Shown: positions 8,725-15,156 of the stretch, one piece after another | Position numbering within the stretch: the first letter of the stretch is position 1 | Layout of the letters: each line of letters begins with the position of its first letter | NCBI RefSeq assembly: GCF_036636695.1 | Contig: NZ_JAVWNW010000002.1 | Length of the DNA stretch: 64,000 bases | Reading direction: 5' to 3' (one strand) | DNA from: Anaerorhabdus sp036636695 | Lineage (GTDB): Bacteria; Bacillota_I; Bacilli_A; Erysipelotrichales; Erysipelotrichaceae | Made by a program: the position numbers and the translations under genes | The notes under the pieces: generated by a model | What the model saw: only the letters and a program-made list of their open reading frames with translations | The model's database searches: none | Told to the model about the DNA's origin: nothing

Positions 8725-9306
8725 CTAGGCTTTGATAACTTTTGTATCCGCAATAAAGTCATGAATCATACGATGATTGATGCCTAAATAACCAACTACA
8801 ATAGATATGATTGAAATAATAATAGATAGCCAACCTAATGCTTGTGATAAAAATGCAGGCATGAATTGATATAGAATATTTCTAAAGTATGCAGAAGGAA
8901 AAGTTGTTTCTCCTTCAATTAACATTGCACCAAGAATTTCTCTTTTTAAAATATCAGTTAAAGTAATGTTGCTACCATTCATTTTAACAACTTTGATTTT
9001 CATAATTCGTTTTCCAAGAGTTTGCCCTAAATGCGTGGGGTTCAAGGGAATAATACAATAATAATATACAGCTAGTACAATAGACACAATACAGCATATT
9101 AACTGCATGTCAAAAGGAATAGTTTTCATCAGATTTACTGTGATAACTTTTTCCTGAGTTATTATACTTACTAAAATCATAGGAATAAAACTAACAAAAA
9201 TAGATCCTATGAAATAATCGATTATGAATGCGAAAAGTCTTTTAAGATTAGGTGCTATGTTTGGATCTCTATTTTTGTTTATCCAACTGAGCAGATTATT
9301 TTTCAT
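8725..9306 (-). CDS. RDD-family membrane protein
   Basis: A 193-residue protein with RDD-domain features: an arginine/aspartate pair near the first helix (LKRLFAFIIDYFIGSIFVSF), then two more hydrophobic segments, the TLGKRIMKIKVV motif and a C-terminal helix with HRMIHDFIADT. RDD proteins are small membrane proteins of mostly unknown role; a few act in Na+/H+ or osmolyte transport. The start overlaps the end of the PTS IIB gene by 11 bases, so the two are translationally coupled, which makes a link with sugar uptake possible but unproven. Confidence 0.8.
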   Translation of the reverse strand: MKNNLLSWINKNRDPNIAPNLKRLFAFIIDYFIGSIFVSFIPMILVSIITQEKVITVNLMKTIPFDMQLICCIVSIVLAVYYYCIIPLNPTHLGQTLGKRIMKIKVVKMNGSNITLTDILKREILGAMLIEGETTFPSAYFRNILYQFMPAFLSQALGWLSIIISIISIVVGYLGINHRMIHDFIADTKVIKA

Positions 9307-9616
9307 TATTCATGCTTAATAATGCCAAAGCTTCTGTCAACACATGAGTGGCATCCATTCTTCCAAAATCAACGTTAGAGACTACCATAACAGGTACATT
9401 AAGTGGTTTGCAAATTCCCTCTACGCGGCTTTTCATATATTTGATTTGTGGTCCTAATAAAACAATATCTAGATTTTTGACTCTTGATGCTATTTCTGTT
9501 TCTGAATATGCTTCGATTGTACAATTTAAATTATTAGATACTGCATATTCATTCATTTTCTTTACTAAAACACTAGTACTCATTCCTGCAAAACAAAACA
9601 TTCCAATTTTTTTCAT
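9296..9616 (-). CDS. PTS lactose/cellobiose-family IIB component
   Basis: A 106-residue protein starting MKKIGMFCFAGMSTSVL; C8 is the phosphocysteine of the Lac-family IIB P-loop (CxxGMSTS). It should receive phosphate from the IIA at 4843-5163 and phosphorylate the sugar in the IIC channel. It is unusual in being on a separate transcript, with an RDD gene, on the far side of the regulator. The start at 9616 is chosen because AAAGGA precedes it; a longer frame to 9706 would add 30 residues before the conserved N-terminal strand. Confidence 0.88.
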   Translation of the reverse strand: MKKIGMFCFAGMSTSVLVKKMNEYAVSNNLNCTIEAYSETEIASRVKNLDIVLLGPQIKYMKSRVEGICKPLNVPVMVVSNVDFGRMDATHVLTEALALLSMNNEK

Positions 9617-9664
9617 AATTATGGAATTCCTTTCTATTTGTGATATGAGCATATTTCCATCTCT

Positions 9665-9692
9665 ATAATAACGCATATTAATAAAAAAACAA
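9665..9692 (-). promoter_or_regulatory. Predicted promoter of the IIB-RDD transcript
   Basis: Read on the minus strand: TTGTTT (9692-9687), 16-bp spacer, TATTAT (9670-9665). It lies about 50 bp upstream of the IIB start codon. Confidence 0.5.
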
Positions 9693-9719
9693 GGGATGTT
9701 TAACATATAAGGATTTTGG

Positions 9720-9759
9720 GTAAATTAAAAGATAATAATTCTATATTAGAATTATTATC
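9720..9759 (-). terminator. Terminator of the AlkD-like gene
   Basis: A 13-bp perfect stem (GATAATAATTCTA and its complement) with a tiny loop. On the minus strand it is followed by TTTTAATTT, just downstream of the AlkD-like stop codon. Confidence 0.75.
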
Positions 9760-9769
9760 TTGATTATTA

Positions 9770-10441
9770 TCATTTGTTAAGTTTTTTTCTTAATACATTA
9801 ATCCATATAGGAGCATAGGGTGATGTACATCCTTTGCTTGGTTTGTAATCCTTATAAAGTCCAATATCTTCACCAAGTTTGATGCACTCTTCGGTATATT
9901 CATCATAGTGAATACCAATTTCAGAAAGGGCACGATTCATTGTTTCTTGTGCTCGTCCTGTTTCTTTTAACATATCTTTTTTAATACGCTTCAACCAAGT
10001 GTTTATTTGTTTAGGGGTAGCATTCTTATCAAGGATAAGTGTAATAATTAAATCCCAAGCAGAACGTCTGAGCAATGGATATTCAGAATCAATCCATAAT
10101 TGGATGAGCATATTTTTATCTTTAGGATTGAGTGAGCTTTTAAAACAAAGTTCATCGTTTATTTCAATATAAGTAGACTGTTCAATAAGTTCTTGAAATT
10201 CATCTAGAGTACAGGGTTGATCAGAATAGGCCATAGCTGCAAGTAAATTAGCATCAGTTATATCTGTAGACCAAAGGGCATAAAGAAGATCTTCGTTGTT
10301 TTTAAGTTTCAAAGCGTATTGGCGTAAATAACCAAGATTAACACCGAGACAATCTTCAGCTCCTCCATTTCTTAACATTACTTTTCGACGTGATGGATTT
10401 GCGTTGCTTTGCAAATCATGGATGACTTCTGTTATTTTCAT
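9770..10441 (-). CDS. DNA alkylation repair protein, AlkD-like
   Basis: A 223-residue all-helical protein of the AlkD/HEAT-like repeat family. Recognisable parts are the N-terminal MKITEVIHDLQSNANPSRR, LGVNLGYLRQYALKL, LWSTDITDANLLAAM and the helix-rich middle with SEYPLLRRSAWDLI. AlkD proteins are DNA glycosylases that remove cationic alkylated bases without base flipping; many anaerobe paralogues like this one are uncharacterised, so activity is inferred from family only. The start at 10441 follows AAGGTG; an in-frame ATG at 10474 lies further from any ribosome site. It has its own terminator and no obvious functional partner. Confidence 0.75.
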   Translation of the reverse strand: MKITEVIHDLQSNANPSRRKVMLRNGGAEDCLGVNLGYLRQYALKLKNNEDLLYALWSTDITDANLLAAMAYSDQPCTLDEFQELIEQSTYIEINDELCFKSSLNPKDKNMLIQLWIDSEYPLLRRSAWDLIITLILDKNATPKQINTWLKRIKKDMLKETGRAQETMNRALSEIGIHYDEYTEECIKLGEDIGLYKDYKPSKGCTSPYAPIWINVLRKKLNK

Positions 10442-10531
10442 AAGGCACCTTCTTTCGATTTTAGTGTAACACAATGAATTAAAAATAGAGTAAATATAAT
10501 CTGTGTTTTGTTGGCGTGAAACCCGGTTGTT

Positions 10532-11191
10532 TCATTGTTTTTTTAAAATGAATTTATTTTTTTTGAAATCAATATAATTTGCTTTTTTTAATTTGGATAA
10601 TTCATTTGATAAGGCACTACGGTCAACGCAAAGGTAATCTGCAAGTTCTTGCCGATTAAAAGGAATCTCGAAAATAGAAGATCTGCTTTTCAAAGACTGT
10701 GCGGAAAGATAAGTAAGTACCTTTTCTCTTGTGGATTGCTTAGAAAGAATATCTATTTTTCTAGTAAGTAATAAATTCTTTTGTGCGAATTCAGATAGAA
10801 GATTAGTAACTAATTGGATATAAGAGTTATTCAATTTGGAACACTCAAGAATTTTCTTAATATCTATGAATAAAATTTCTGATTCAGCAGTTGTTTTGAC
10901 AGTAACACCAAGTATTTCATTAGTAAGGGCGTATACTTCACCAAATAGTTCCCCATATCCAAGCTCAGTTAATATACTACGATTACCCCAATAGTCATCT
11001 TTATATATTTGGATTGAACCTTTAAGAACAATACCAATTAGAGAATTTGTCTCACCAGGATGGAATATTGTCGTGTCCTGTTCATATTTTTTGGTATGTG
11101 GATTTAATTGGTTGAGAATATTAAGTATTTCATTTGGGTTTATATTTTTAAATAAGTTCATGGTCGTAAGTAATTGTTCAATAGTTTTCAT
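10532..11191 (-). CDS. Crp/Fnr-family transcriptional regulator
   Basis: A 219-residue protein: an N-terminal cyclic-nucleotide-binding-type beta barrel (about 10-125, with GETNSLIGIVLKGSIQIYK and GELFGEVYAL) and a C-terminal winged helix (about 150-219) whose recognition helix is in FNRQELADYLCVDRSALSNEL. Only a few scattered cysteines are visible and no N-terminal Fe-S cluster motif, so it is not a classical oxygen-sensing FNR. It is divergent from a ferredoxin/cupin operon, and a palindromic site in the shared region sits at the activator position of that operon. The start at 11191 follows AAAGGAA. Confidence 0.9.
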   Translation of the reverse strand: MKTIEQLLTTMNLFKNINPNEILNILNQLNPHTKKYEQDTTIFHPGETNSLIGIVLKGSIQIYKDDYWGNRSILTELGYGELFGEVYALTNEILGVTVKTTAESEILFIDIKKILECSKLNNSYIQLVTNLLSEFAQKNLLLTRKIDILSKQSTREKVLTYLSAQSLKSRSSIFEIPFNRQELADYLCVDRSALSNELSKLKKANYIDFKKNKFILKKQ

Positions 11192-11205
11192 AAATTTCCT
11201 TTTTT

Positions 11206-11219
11206 GTTGTAAAAACAAC
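11206..11219. promoter_or_regulatory. Crp/Fnr-type operator, class II position
   Basis: A perfect palindrome GTTGT-N4-ACAAC centred at 11212.5 lies between the divergent Crp/Fnr gene and the ferredoxin operon. Relative to the TATAAT at 11242-11247, transcription should start near 11254, which puts the palindrome centre at -41.5, the canonical class II activator position. There is no good -35 box at this promoter, as expected for activator dependence. Confidence 0.65.
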
Positions 11220-11241
11220 GGTTTTGATGATTTAACTTTAG

Positions 11242-11247
11242 TATAAT
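11242..11247 (+). promoter_or_regulatory. -10 box of the ferredoxin/cupin operon
   Basis: A consensus TATAAT lies 27 bp upstream of the start codon. No recognisable -35 hexamer is found at 16-18 bp; the Crp/Fnr palindrome occupies that zone instead. Confidence 0.65.
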
Positions 11248-11274
11248 GCGTATGTAAAGGCAAGGAGTGTGCTT

Positions 11275-11967
11275 ATGAAAAGAAGAATTATTAAGATAGA
11301 TGAAGAGAAGTGTAATGGCTGTTCTGCATGTGCAATTGCATGTCATGAAGGCGCAATAGGAATGGTAAATGGTAAAGCTAAATTATTGCGAGATGATTAT
11401 TGTGATGGCTTAGGTGATTGTTTACCTACATGCCCTACAGGTGCTATTACATTTGAAGAAAGAGAAGCATTGGCCTATGATCATGAAGCAGTACAAGCAA
11501 ATATGCAAAGTCGAAAAGAAACGACATGTGCTTGTCCAGGATCACATGCTAAAACTTTAAGTCATCAATTTGCGAATGATTTCATTGAGAAAAAACAAAC
11601 AAGTCAATTAAAACAGTGGCCAGTACAAATTAAACTTGTACCGACAAATGCATCTTATTTTGATGGTGCTAAATTGTTAATTGCGGCAGATTGTTCAGCA
11701 TACGCGTATGCCAATTTTCATAACGACTTTATGAAAGGGTATGTAACAATAGTTGGATGTCCTAAGTTAGACATGGTAGACTATAGCGAAAAATTATCTG
11801 AAATACTTAGAAATAATGAAATTAAAGAAGTGAGAGTTGTACGAATGGAAGTCCCATGTTGCGGTGGAATTGAGCAGGCAGCTATACAAGCCTTAAAGAA
11901 TAGTGGAAAATTTATTCCGTGGCAAGTTGTTACAATTTCTACAGAAGGAGAAATATTAAATGATTAA
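11275..11967 (+). CDS. Two-cluster ferredoxin domain protein with Cys-rich C-terminal part
   Basis: About 230 residues. The N-terminus carries two [4Fe-4S] binding motifs (CNGCSACAIAC and, after a variant CDGLGDCLPTCP, the second set), followed by CACPGSH and a C-terminal domain containing ADCSAYAY, GCPKLD and a CCGG motif (EVPCCGGIEQ). The CCGG-type cysteines suggest an additional metal or thiol site, so this is more than a simple electron carrier. Similar proteins accompany Crp/Fnr regulators and hybrid-cluster or nitrosative-stress genes in anaerobes. ATG 11275 follows AAGGAG; GTG 11269 is too close to it. Confidence 0.8.
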   Translation: MKRRIIKIDEEKCNGCSACAIACHEGAIGMVNGKAKLLRDDYCDGLGDCLPTCPTGAITFEEREALAYDHEAVQANMQSRKETTCACPGSHAKTLSHQFANDFIEKKQTSQLKQWPVQIKLVPTNASYFDGAKLLIAADCSAYAYANFHNDFMKGYVTIVGCPKLDMVDYSEKLSEILRNNEIKEVRVVRMEVPCCGGIEQAAIQALKNSGKFIPWQVVTISTEGEILND

Positions 11968-12283
11968 AAATATGAATTTTGAAGAAATTTTTGAAATGGG
12001 GAAATTGATTGAAATAAATCAAGGGCAAGTAGTAAGTAAGACATTTGCACAAAATGATGCAGTCAGCTTAACATTATTCGCATTTTCGAAAGATGAAGAA
12101 ATAAGTACACATGAGTCAGATGGGGATGCATTAGTAACTATTTTAGAAGGAAAGGCAAGAGTTACAATTGATGGAAAAGAGTTCATGCTTGAAGAAAAAG
12201 AATCAATTGTGATGCCAGCAAGAAAACCACATGCTATATATGCAGTCGAAGATTTTAAAATGTTATTAACAGTTGTATTCTAA
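11960..12283 (+). CDS. Small single-domain cupin protein
   Basis: A 107-residue beta-barrel cupin with both motifs visible: G-x5-H-x-H-like region reduced to ISTHESDGDALVTILEGKA, and the second motif EESIVMPARKPHAIYAVEDF. The start overlaps the stop codon of the upstream ferredoxin gene by 8 bases, and GAAGGAG precedes it, so the two are coupled. Such cupins may bind a metal and a small ligand; the function here is unknown. The tight link with two ferredoxins and Crp/Fnr control suggests a role in redox or nitrosative stress. Confidence 0.8.
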   Translation: MIKNMNFEEIFEMGKLIEINQGQVVSKTFAQNDAVSLTLFAFSKDEEISTHESDGDALVTILEGKARVTIDGKEFMLEEKESIVMPARKPHAIYAVEDFKMLLTVVF

Positions 12284-12295
12284 AAGGAGAAAAAA

Positions 12296-12481
12296 ATGAA
12301 AGTAAAAATAAATCCAGGATGTATTGGTTGTGGAATGTGCGCAAGTACATGTCCTGAAGTATTTAAGATGAATGAGGACAATTTAGCTGAAGTATTTGCA
12401 GATATAACAGTGGATATTGAAAATTCAGTTAGACAAGCTAGAGACAATTGTCCTGTACAAGTTATCGAAATTGAAGAATAA
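12296..12481 (+). CDS. Small single-cluster [4Fe-4S] ferredoxin
   Basis: A 61-residue ferredoxin with CIGCGMCASTCP supplying four cysteines, one more used for a disulfide or structure, and the distal NCPVQVIEI motif. It fits the single-cluster Bacillus/Thermotoga type. It lies 12 bases after the cupin gene with AAAGGAG before the ATG, so it is the last gene of the Crp/Fnr-controlled operon and probably the soluble electron donor for a reductase encoded elsewhere. Confidence 0.88.
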   Translation: MKVKINPGCIGCGMCASTCPEVFKMNEDNLAEVFADITVDIENSVRQARDNCPVQVIEIEE

Positions 12482-12511
12482 GTCTGGATTTTTCCAGGCT
12501 TTCTTTTTTTG
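12481..12511 (+). terminator. Terminator of the ferredoxin/cupin operon
   Basis: Stem AGTCTGGA / TCCAGGCT with a TTTT loop and a following TTCTTTTTTT tract. Confidence 0.88.
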
Positions 12512-12525
12512 ATTTAACAAGTATA

Positions 12526-13116
12526 ATGAATAGTATGACAAAAAAGAAAAAATTAAAGCTTAAAACTACTTCACTCAATATCATTCTTGCGATAGTTTCT
12601 TTAGTGCTGATTGTAATCAGTTTTCGTATTGAAGGAGAACGTAGGAGCTTAGAACTTGTATATCCAAGAGAATATAGTGAATATGTAGAGAAATATGCGC
12701 TAGAATATCATATTGATAAGAATTTAGTTTATGCAATAATTCATCAAGAAAGTAAATTTAATCCTAATGCAGTATCAAGAGCAAATGCTAGAGGTTTAAT
12801 GCAAATTACCGAAGATACATTTGAATGGTTAAAAATGCGCTTAAATGATAGTGGGACTGTTTATGATGATTTATTTGATCCTGAAACAAATATTAAATAT
12901 GGTACATATTTTCTAAGTTTATTGAAAAAGGAATTTAGTGAAGTGTCGACACAACTTGCAGGATATAATGCGGGGCTGAACATTACGAAAACATGGTTGT
13001 CCAACAAAGACTATTCTAAGAATGGTGAATTGCTCGATGTTATTCCGTATCCTGAAACACAGAATTATGTTAAAATTGTAATGTATAATTATAAGATGTA
13101 TAAGAAAATCTATTAG
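12526..13116 (+). CDS. Membrane-anchored lytic transglycosylase (SLT domain)
   Basis: About 196 residues: a cytosolic basic N-terminus, one membrane helix (about 18-36), then an SLT lysozyme-like domain. The catalytic glutamate is in AIIHQESKFNPNAVS, followed by the family motifs ARGLMQI and LAGYNAG. It cleaves peptidoglycan glycan strands with formation of 1,6-anhydro products on the outer face of the membrane. A TATAAT at 12522 overlaps the first ATG, and no ribosome site is seen, so translation may start at the second ATG (12535), possibly on a leaderless message. It is 10 bases upstream of rpiB. Confidence 0.85.
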   Translation: MNSMTKKKKLKLKTTSLNIILAIVSLVLIVISFRIEGERRSLELVYPREYSEYVEKYALEYHIDKNLVYAIIHQESKFNPNAVSRANARGLMQITEDTFEWLKMRLNDSGTVYDDLFDPETNIKYGTYFLSLLKKEFSEVSTQLAGYNAGLNITKTWLSNKDYSKNGELLDVIPYPETQNYVKIVMYNYKMYKKIY

Positions 13117-13126
13117 GAGGCAATAT

Positions 13127-13573
13127 ATGAAAATTGGTATTGGTAATGATCATTCAGCTGTAGAATTAAAAAATGAAATCCTTAAACATTTAGTTAATCG
13201 AGGATTTGAAGTCGTAAACTATGGAACTGATAATGCTGAAAGTTATAACTATGCATTTGCTGCAGAAAAAGTATCTAATGCGGTTGTTCAAGGCGATGTT
13301 GATTGTGGAATTTGTATTTGTGGAACTGGTATTGGAATATCAATAGCTTGTAATAAAGTAAAAGGTATTCGTGCTTGCGTGTGTTCTGAACCATTTTCTG
13401 CAAAGCTATCAAAGCAACACAACAATACAAACATTTTATGCTTTGGTGCACGCGTTGTAGGTGTTGAACTTGCAAAGATGATAGTAGATGAATGGGTGAA
13501 TGCAACATTTGAAGGTGGTCGTCATGCTGAGCGTGTTGCAACAATTATGGATATTGAAAATAGAAATTGCTAA
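13127..13573 (+). CDS. rpiB: Ribose-5-phosphate isomerase B
   Basis: A 148-residue RpiB/LacAB-family isomerase. The catalytic cysteine is in CGTGIGISIACNK, the phosphate-binding region in HNNTNILCFGARVVG, and the family C-terminal motif GGRHAERV is present. It interconverts ribose 5-phosphate and ribulose 5-phosphate in the pentose phosphate pathway, or related aldose/ketose phosphates. A strong TAGGAGG precedes the ATG. It follows the lytic transglycosylase gene at 10 bases and ends at its own hairpin. Confidence 0.92.
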   Translation: MKIGIGNDHSAVELKNEILKHLVNRGFEVVNYGTDNAESYNYAFAAEKVSNAVVQGDVDCGICICGTGIGISIACNKVKGIRACVCSEPFSAKLSKQHNNTNILCFGARVVGVELAKMIVDEWVNATFEGGRHAERVATIMDIENRNC

Positions 13574-13598
13574 AGTTGGGTAAAACCGACTTTTTCTT
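13572..13598 (+). terminator. Terminator after rpiB
   Basis: Stem AAAGTTGG / CCGACTTT containing one G-T pair, followed by a T-run. Confidence 0.75.
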
Positions 13599-13657
13599 TG
13601 TAGCGTTGCAACAATCTTTGTGATAAAATTAGTCAAATAAGATTGGGGGATGAAAGA

Positions 13658-15025
13658 ATGAATTTATCAAAATACATTGGCGATAAAGCATTTATGAAAG
13701 CTGCAATCATGGTTGGGGTACCATTGATGCTTCAACAACTAATTACAGGATCAGTCAATTTAGTTGATAACTTAATGGTAGGTCAATTGGGGGATGCTGC
13801 AATTGGTGGAGTTGCTGCGGTTAATCGTTTTTATATCATTGCACAATATGGTGCAAATGGAATTGTCGCTGCGGGTTCTATATTTATTGCACAGTACTTT
13901 GGCGCAAGAAATATGGATAAGATGAAAGAATCATTTAGATTTTTGCTTAATATATCGATTGCAATTATGCTGGTGTTTTTCTTACTGGTATTTATATTTC
14001 CAGAAGCAATTTTAGGTTTCTTTACCAATGATCCAGCGGTTATTGAAATGGGAGTCTTATATGCTCGATTAGTATCGTTTTCATATATTCCAATTGCGAT
14101 AACACTTAGTATTTCGGGTTCAATGAGATCAATAGGTGAAACCAAGATACCTTTGTTTGTCAGTGCAATTGCAGTATTAATCAATACGTTTTTAAATTAT
14201 TGCTTAATTTTTGGAAACTTTGGTTTTCCTCAATTAGGAATTCGTGGTGCTGCTTATGCAACACTTGTGGCTCGTTTTATCGAAACAGGATTATTACTAT
14301 ATTTTATTAAAGAATACGAATTTGATTTTAAAACAAAGATTAAAGAATTGTTTCATGTACCAGCTGCATTATCTAAAAAGATTATGATTAAAGCTGCTCC
14401 ACTTGCAATGAATGAAATTTTATGGGCTGGTGGTATGGCAACTTTATTTAAATTTTATTCTACAAGAGGTCCTGAAGTAATGTCTGGTTTTTCTATTTCA
14501 AGTACAATTGGAGATATATTTTTCGTTTTATTTGGAGGAATGGCTGCGGCATCAACGGTGCTTATTTCGCAACCACTTGGTGCAAATAAACTTGAGGAAG
14601 GTAGAAGGCATGGCTATCAATTAATGGGATTCAGTTTTATTCTATCTTTTATATTTGCAACACTCATGTTTATCGCAAGTTTTTATATTCCTTACTTATA
14701 TCAAAACATATCTATGGATGCACTAAAAATAGCGGAAAATATGTTGCGAATACAAAGCTTCATGTTTGCGATATATGTATTAAATACGCAAAACTACTTT
14801 GTACTTCGAGCGGGTGGAGATACAAAATCTACTTTGATTATGGATAGTGCATTCATGTGGTTAATTAATATACCATTGGTTGCAGTATTAGCGTATTTTA
14901 CGCCAATTGGTATTTATGCTTTGTATATTGCAGGTCAATCTACAGATTTGATTAAATTGGCTTTTGGATATTGGTTGGTAAGAAAAGAGAAATGGGTAAG
15001 AAATTTAACACACGAAGAACTGTAG
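13658..15025 (+). CDS. MATE-family multidrug efflux transporter
   Basis: A 455-residue membrane protein with twelve predicted helices and two MatE domains (about 12-175 and 235-395). Typical family features are LMLQQLITGSVNLVDNLMVGQLG near the N-terminus and SGSMRSIGETKIPL in the middle. MATE pumps expel cationic compounds in exchange for Na+ or H+. The start at 13658 follows GGGGGATGAAAG; a TTG at 13643 lies within that region and is not needed. It is a single-gene transcript bounded by terminators. Confidence 0.9.
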   Translation: MNLSKYIGDKAFMKAAIMVGVPLMLQQLITGSVNLVDNLMVGQLGDAAIGGVAAVNRFYIIAQYGANGIVAAGSIFIAQYFGARNMDKMKESFRFLLNISIAIMLVFFLLVFIFPEAILGFFTNDPAVIEMGVLYARLVSFSYIPIAITLSISGSMRSIGETKIPLFVSAIAVLINTFLNYCLIFGNFGFPQLGIRGAAYATLVARFIETGLLLYFIKEYEFDFKTKIKELFHVPAALSKKIMIKAAPLAMNEILWAGGMATLFKFYSTRGPEVMSGFSISSTIGDIFFVLFGGMAAASTVLISQPLGANKLEEGRRHGYQLMGFSFILSFIFATLMFIASFYIPYLYQNISMDALKIAENMLRIQSFMFAIYVLNTQNYFVLRAGGDTKSTLIMDSAFMWLINIPLVAVLAYFTPIGIYALYIAGQSTDLIKLAFGYWLVRKEKWVRNLTHEEL

Positions 15026-15053
15026 ACAGGTGATGAAAATCATCTGTTTTTTT
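15026..15053 (+). terminator. Terminator of the MATE gene
   Basis: Stem ACAGGTGAT / ATCATCTGT (one G-T pair) with a GAAA loop, followed by a long T-run. Confidence 0.88.
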
Positions 15054-15055
15054 AT

Positions 15056-15082
15056 TTGACAAAGCAAAACAAAACATATAAA
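15056..15082 (+). promoter_or_regulatory. Predicted promoter of the ABC/YgbA/DUF454 operon
   Basis: A consensus TTGACA at 15056 is followed by TATAAA at 15077 (15-bp spacer) or the overlapping TAAACT at 17 bp. The first operator box begins 8 bp downstream, where transcription should start. Confidence 0.55.
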
Positions 15083-15089
15083 CTAATAT

Positions 15090-15109
15090 TAGTTAGTTAT
15101 GCCTAACTA
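15090..15109. promoter_or_regulatory. Iron-type operator box A (TAGTTAG-N6-CTAACTA)
   Basis: A perfect 7-bp-arm palindrome with a 6-bp centre located at the predicted start of transcription of the ABC operon. The same motif occurs at 15124, 26447 and 26729. Its overall shape resembles DtxR/IdeR-type boxes (TTAGGTTAGSCTAACC...), and two of the four copies control feoA and feoB. Confidence 0.75.
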
Positions 15110-15123
15110 TTTTTTAAAAAGTT

Positions 15124-15143
15124 TAGTTAGTCTAGCCTAACGT
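15124..15143. promoter_or_regulatory. Iron-type operator box B (TAGTTAG-N6-CTAACGT)
   Basis: Second copy of the motif, 34 bp downstream of box A and 13 bp before the ABC start codon. The right arm has one mismatch in the outer bases. Tandem boxes suggest cooperative binding. Confidence 0.7.
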
Positions 15144-15156
15144 ACATGGAGGTAAT

